7,944 nt of DNA, taken from NCBI GenBank assembly GCA_028715865.1, contig JAQUQY010000061.1:1-7944 (forward strand), given 5' to 3'. The DNA comes from Syntrophales bacterium (lineage in GTDB: Bacteria; Desulfobacterota; Syntrophia; Syntrophales; UBA2210). The position numbers and the translations under genes are program-made. Shown one piece after another: positions 5,581 to 7,944 of this stretch; the first letter of the stretch is position 1; each line of letters opens with the position of its first letter. The notes beneath the pieces were generated by a model. The model saw only the letters and a list, made by a program, of their open reading frames with translations, had not been told where the DNA came from and searched no databases.

Positions 5581-5635
5581 CTTTCGCCTGCGAAGGTATG
5601 GCGAGATTCTGCTCGTGGCTCATTGCCGTACCTTC
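5581..5635 (+). promoter_or_regulatory. Structured leader with two mutually exclusive hairpins upstream of the GspL/PilM-like gene
   Basis: Hairpin A (5581-5596) pairs CTTTCG with CGAAGG around a 4-nt loop, with one T-G wobble. Hairpin B pairs GAAGGTATGGC (5592-5602) with GCCGTACCTTC (5625-5635): 11 bp with one wobble and a 22-nt loop, whose GAG (5603-5605) can also pair with CTC (5619-5621). Both need bases 5592-5596, so only one can form at a time. No T-run follows B, so a classical intrinsic terminator is not evident. A protein-binding or translational switch, or an RNA-processing site, is possible. Confidence 0.4.
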
Positions 5636-5703
5636 ATTTGGCGGGAGTGGAAGTAGTTGGGTTTTTTATCATAAATGATGGTTTGTTAATCGGTGAAACG
5701 AAC

Positions 5704-7608
5704 GTGGCTTCGGAAAAAGAAATAACATCTACGGAAAAACTGCTTGACGTGATACGTGGCGGCTCCGACCCCGCGCAAGGGAGGAAGGAACTCTTCCCTG
5801 GAAAACGGAGGTTTTTATTCTGGCGTTCCGTCAGGCAGAAGGGTATTTCTGTGGGAATCTATATCGATAGCTCCATGATTCGATTGGTCAAGGTAACACC
5901 TGACTCCTACAAGAGCTGGCGACTGATCGACTATGCCTCAGTTCCCATACCAGCCGACCTCGCCAGGGGAAAACCTGGATTTACAGCCTTATTGAAAGAT
6001 ACCCTGTCCAGATACTGCGATAACAGCGACAACATGAACCTTTGGGCCATGTTGCCTGAGATTGATGTGGAAGTGCGAAATATAAGCGTTCCAAGAGCAG
6101 CCAGAAAGGAACTGAAAAACGTAATTTTATGGTCAGCTAAGAAGGAGTTTGCCTTCGACGAACAAAAGACAGTCTTCGATTTCGAAATCCAGGGAGAGAT
6201 CGTGGAAAGCGGTGTTGAAAAGCTGGGGATTCTGTTTTACGCCGCTCCCCGCAAAGAAGTGGATGAAATAAAAGAACTGTTCAATGCGTCGGGATTCCCA
6301 CTCTCCGGGCTGACGGTTGCCCCTCTTGCGCTCCAGAATATTTTCCGCACCGGCTGGATACCGGCACAGAAACGCACTATTGCTTCACTTTACATAGGGC
6401 ATGGCTCTTCAAGAATCGACATTTTATCCGAAGGTAATCTGGTCATGACCCGGGAGATCAAAGCCGGGCTCAACAGCATGGCTGAATCGCTGGTGGATGA
6501 GTATGCGAAGTGGCGGAAGCTTTCCGGCGGAAGCGGTATTCGAACAGAAATATCAAGCCATCGGGAAAGCGTCGTCGAACTGGCAGACACAGCGGCCGCG
6601 CCCGAATCTATCACTCTGGAACAAGCTGTTCAGCTTGTTCTGGCACTGGGTTCCGATTCAGAGTCAAATGCCGGCCTGGAGAGCGGTAAATTCGGTCTTG
6701 ACGACGAAAAAGTCTTCCAGATGATAACACCGGCCCTGGAGCGGCTCATTCGCCAGGTTGAGCGCACCTTCGAACATCACGAGGTAAACATGGGCCGTGA
6801 AAGAATCGGTGCCATATACCTGTCAACAGCCATGAACGCCTGTCAGCCTATGGTTAATTACGTTGGGGCTCAGCTTGGCATAGAGAGCGATTTTCTGGAC
6901 CCGCTGGACCCGGATCATGCCCGTGTGCAAGGAGTAATATCCGTGGAAAAAAGGTCGGAACGGATGGCTTTCGTTCCCGCTCTCGGTGTGGCACTCTCCC
7001 ACGGGTCACGCGCGCTCAATCTCATTTATACTCAGGAAGACCGTGACAAGAGGAAAAGGTACATAGCTGTTAACGCGGCGGCGGCTGCAATCATTTGTAT
7101 GTTTATTGTAGCCGGAATGGGCTGGTATCTTTGGCTGGACAATACCATAGAACGTAAAAGCGCCCGAGTCGCCCTTATTGAAGAAAGACTGGCAGTACAT
7201 GAACGGGTAAGCGAAACGGCTCTGCTGAAGATGGCCTCCGATCTTAGATTAAAGCAACAGGCCGTGGCGGAAACGCGAAAGCGCTATTTTGCCGCGGCTG
7301 TCTTGAGCGAAGTTTCGGCAATAACTCCTGATCGAATCAAACTCACGAAGGTCAGCGCGGACTTGGGGAAGATTATCACCGGCGGACCGGCGGCGGCAAC
7401 CAGACCACCGGGAACCATGTTGATAGAGGGTGTAGTGACGGGCGGCAAGGACAGTCTCGAAGCGGACCTTATAGCCTATGTAATGAGTCTCCAGAAGTCA
7501 CTCTTTTTCGATCGGGTGGTAATAAACGCCAAAAACAGCCAACCTATGGAAGGACAGGAAGTTCTTCGCTTCAGCCTGTCGGCTTCCTCGAACGGTGCCT
7601 TTAGATGA
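5704..7608 (+). CDS. GspL-like inner-membrane platform protein (PilM-type actin fold joined to PilN-type domain)
   Basis: From GTG 5704 the protein has 634 residues. An N-terminal extension (1-47) leads into an actin-like domain: VGIYIDSSMIRLVKV (50-64), LWAMLPEIDVEVRNISVP (113-130), LYIGHGSSRIDIL (229-241). One transmembrane helix lies at about 454-477, then a coiled-coil stretch and a PilN/GspL-like periplasmic part. GspL has this topology, while type IV pili usually split it into PilM and PilN. It would anchor the assembly ATPase to the inner membrane. The second phosphate motif has Tyr230 where PilM has Asp (DIG), and a hydrophilic insert fills about 277-338, so ATP binding may be lost, as in GspL. 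GGTGA (5692-5696) is 7 nt before the GTG. The frame is open to TTG 5623, but that codon lies in a hairpin stem. The stop overlaps the next ATG (ATGA). Pilus versus type II secretion is unresolved. Confidence 0.8.
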   Translation: MASEKEITSTEKLLDVIRGGSDPAQGRKELFPGKRRFLFWRSVRQKGISVGIYIDSSMIRLVKVTPDSYKSWRLIDYASVPIPADLARGKPGFTALLKDTLSRYCDNSDNMNLWAMLPEIDVEVRNISVPRAARKELKNVILWSAKKEFAFDEQKTVFDFEIQGEIVESGVEKLGILFYAAPRKEVDEIKELFNASGFPLSGLTVAPLALQNIFRTGWIPAQKRTIASLYIGHGSSRIDILSEGNLVMTREIKAGLNSMAESLVDEYAKWRKLSGGSGIRTEISSHRESVVELADTAAAPESITLEQAVQLVLALGSDSESNAGLESGKFGLDDEKVFQMITPALERLIRQVERTFEHHEVNMGRERIGAIYLSTAMNACQPMVNYVGAQLGIESDFLDPLDPDHARVQGVISVEKRSERMAFVPALGVALSHGSRALNLIYTQEDRDKRKRYIAVNAAAAAIICMFIVAGMGWYLWLDNTIERKSARVALIEERLAVHERVSETALLKMASDLRLKQQAVAETRKRYFAAAVLSEVSAITPDRIKLTKVSADLGKIITGGPAAATRPPGTMLIEGVVTGGKDSLEADLIAYVMSLQKSLFFDRVVINAKNSQPMEGQEVLRFSLSASSNGAFR

Positions 7609-7944
7609 GAAACAGAGTCGTCGAAATGCTGAAATCTCAACGGGGGATGTTCCTGATAATCACCATGGGTGCTTTGGTACTGGCTTTATTTTTCGTGCTA
7701 TTGATACGACCGGCCAAGGTATCCATCGAAGCTCTGGACAGGCAGATTGCCGAGGCCGAGCTTCGGGAAGAAAAAATGAAGATCATCGTGCCCGTTTATC
7801 AAGGGCTGGCGGCTCAGGAATTGATTGATATTCCGGAAGATTTAAGCATTGCTGAAAAGAGCGGCCTTTCAAAGGAAGAAATAGCCGAAATCATTCCCCG
7901 TTTCAAGCCCTTTGCCGTCCAGGCAGGCCTTACAACAGTTTCCC
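7605..7944 (+). CDS. PilO/GspM-like inner-membrane protein, N-terminal part (runs off window)
   Basis: ATG 7605 overlaps the TGA of the preceding gene (ATGA), a sign of coupled translation. The 113 codons visible stay open to the window end. Residues 14-34 (from GMFLIITMGALVL) are a transmembrane helix after a short basic cytoplasmic tail. From about 37 to 60 a charged heptad-like stretch (VSIEALDRQIAEAELREEKM) should form a coiled coil, and the rest would be periplasmic. This layout and the position right after a PilM-PilN/GspL chain match PilO or GspM, which pairs with PilN/GspL through the coiled coil and periplasmic ferredoxin-like domain. Sequence alone would not identify it; topology and context carry the call. 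The C-terminal domain is outside the window. Confidence 0.7.
   Translation, partial: MRNRVVEMLKSQRGMFLIITMGALVLALFFVLLIRPAKVSIEALDRQIAEAELREEKMKIIVPVYQGLAAQELIDIPEDLSIAEKSGLSKEEIAEIIPRFKPFAVQAGLTTVS

Noticed and set aside
5623..5703. TTG 5623 as start of the GspL/PilM-like protein
   Set aside because: The codon lies in the 3' arm of a strong hairpin and has no ribosome-binding site. The 27 extra residues do not resemble the family, and GTG 5704 has GGTGA at 7 nt.
1..7944. CRISPR arrays, insertion sequences, integrases, tRNA and rRNA genes
   Set aside because: I saw no evenly spaced direct repeats, transposase or integrase reading frames, tRNA-like cloverleaf sequences, or rRNA segments on either strand.

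Overview
The window looks like an ordinary chromosomal segment of an anaerobic Gram-negative bacterium. I favour a deltaproteobacterial (Desulfobacterota, Syntrophobacterales-like) lineage. The reasons are an oxygen-sensitive class III ribonucleotide reductase with its activase, an LPS (Kdo) pathway isomerase, and an inner-membrane platform of the type IV pilus/type II secretion kind. The taxonomic guess rests on gene style and is not proven. There is no rRNA, tRNA, CRISPR array, transposase or integrase.

Left block (1-3433, + strand). The window opens inside the last 31 codons of nrdD, which still carry the glycyl-radical site. The radical SAM activase nrdG follows 1 nt later. After a 102-nt gap with a plausible promoter comes a KdsD/KpsF-type arabinose-5-phosphate isomerase (SIS plus two CBS). 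A 101-nt gap holding a degenerate palindromic repeat leads to an unusual thioredoxin-like protein with two tandem TrxC-type zinc ribbons. A Nudix-family protein with an expanded Nudix box follows 14 nt later.

Middle block (3434-5177, - strand genes). A secreted ComEA-type helix-hairpin-helix protein and a lytic transglycosylase with no visible signal peptide both read leftward. They are separated by a roughly 475-nt stretch with no convincing gene but several inverted repeats. A possible terminator for comEA lies between the convergent Nudix and comEA genes.

Right block (5281-7944, + strand). A divergent promoter region leads to a 74-residue stand-alone MerR-like HTH protein. A leader with two mutually exclusive hairpins follows. 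Next is a GspL-like protein that joins a PilM-type actin-fold domain and a PilN-type membrane/periplasmic domain in one chain. It overlaps by ATGA a PilO/GspM-like gene that runs off the window end. ComEA-like DNA-binding protein, lytic transglycosylase, small regulator and pilus/secretion platform next to each other suggest an envelope-spanning pilus, DNA-uptake or secretion locus; that link is inference from proximity. I see no clearly new system. The most unusual items are the double-ribbon thioredoxin, the stretched Nudix box, and the small regulator with its structured leader ahead of the secretion/pilus operon.
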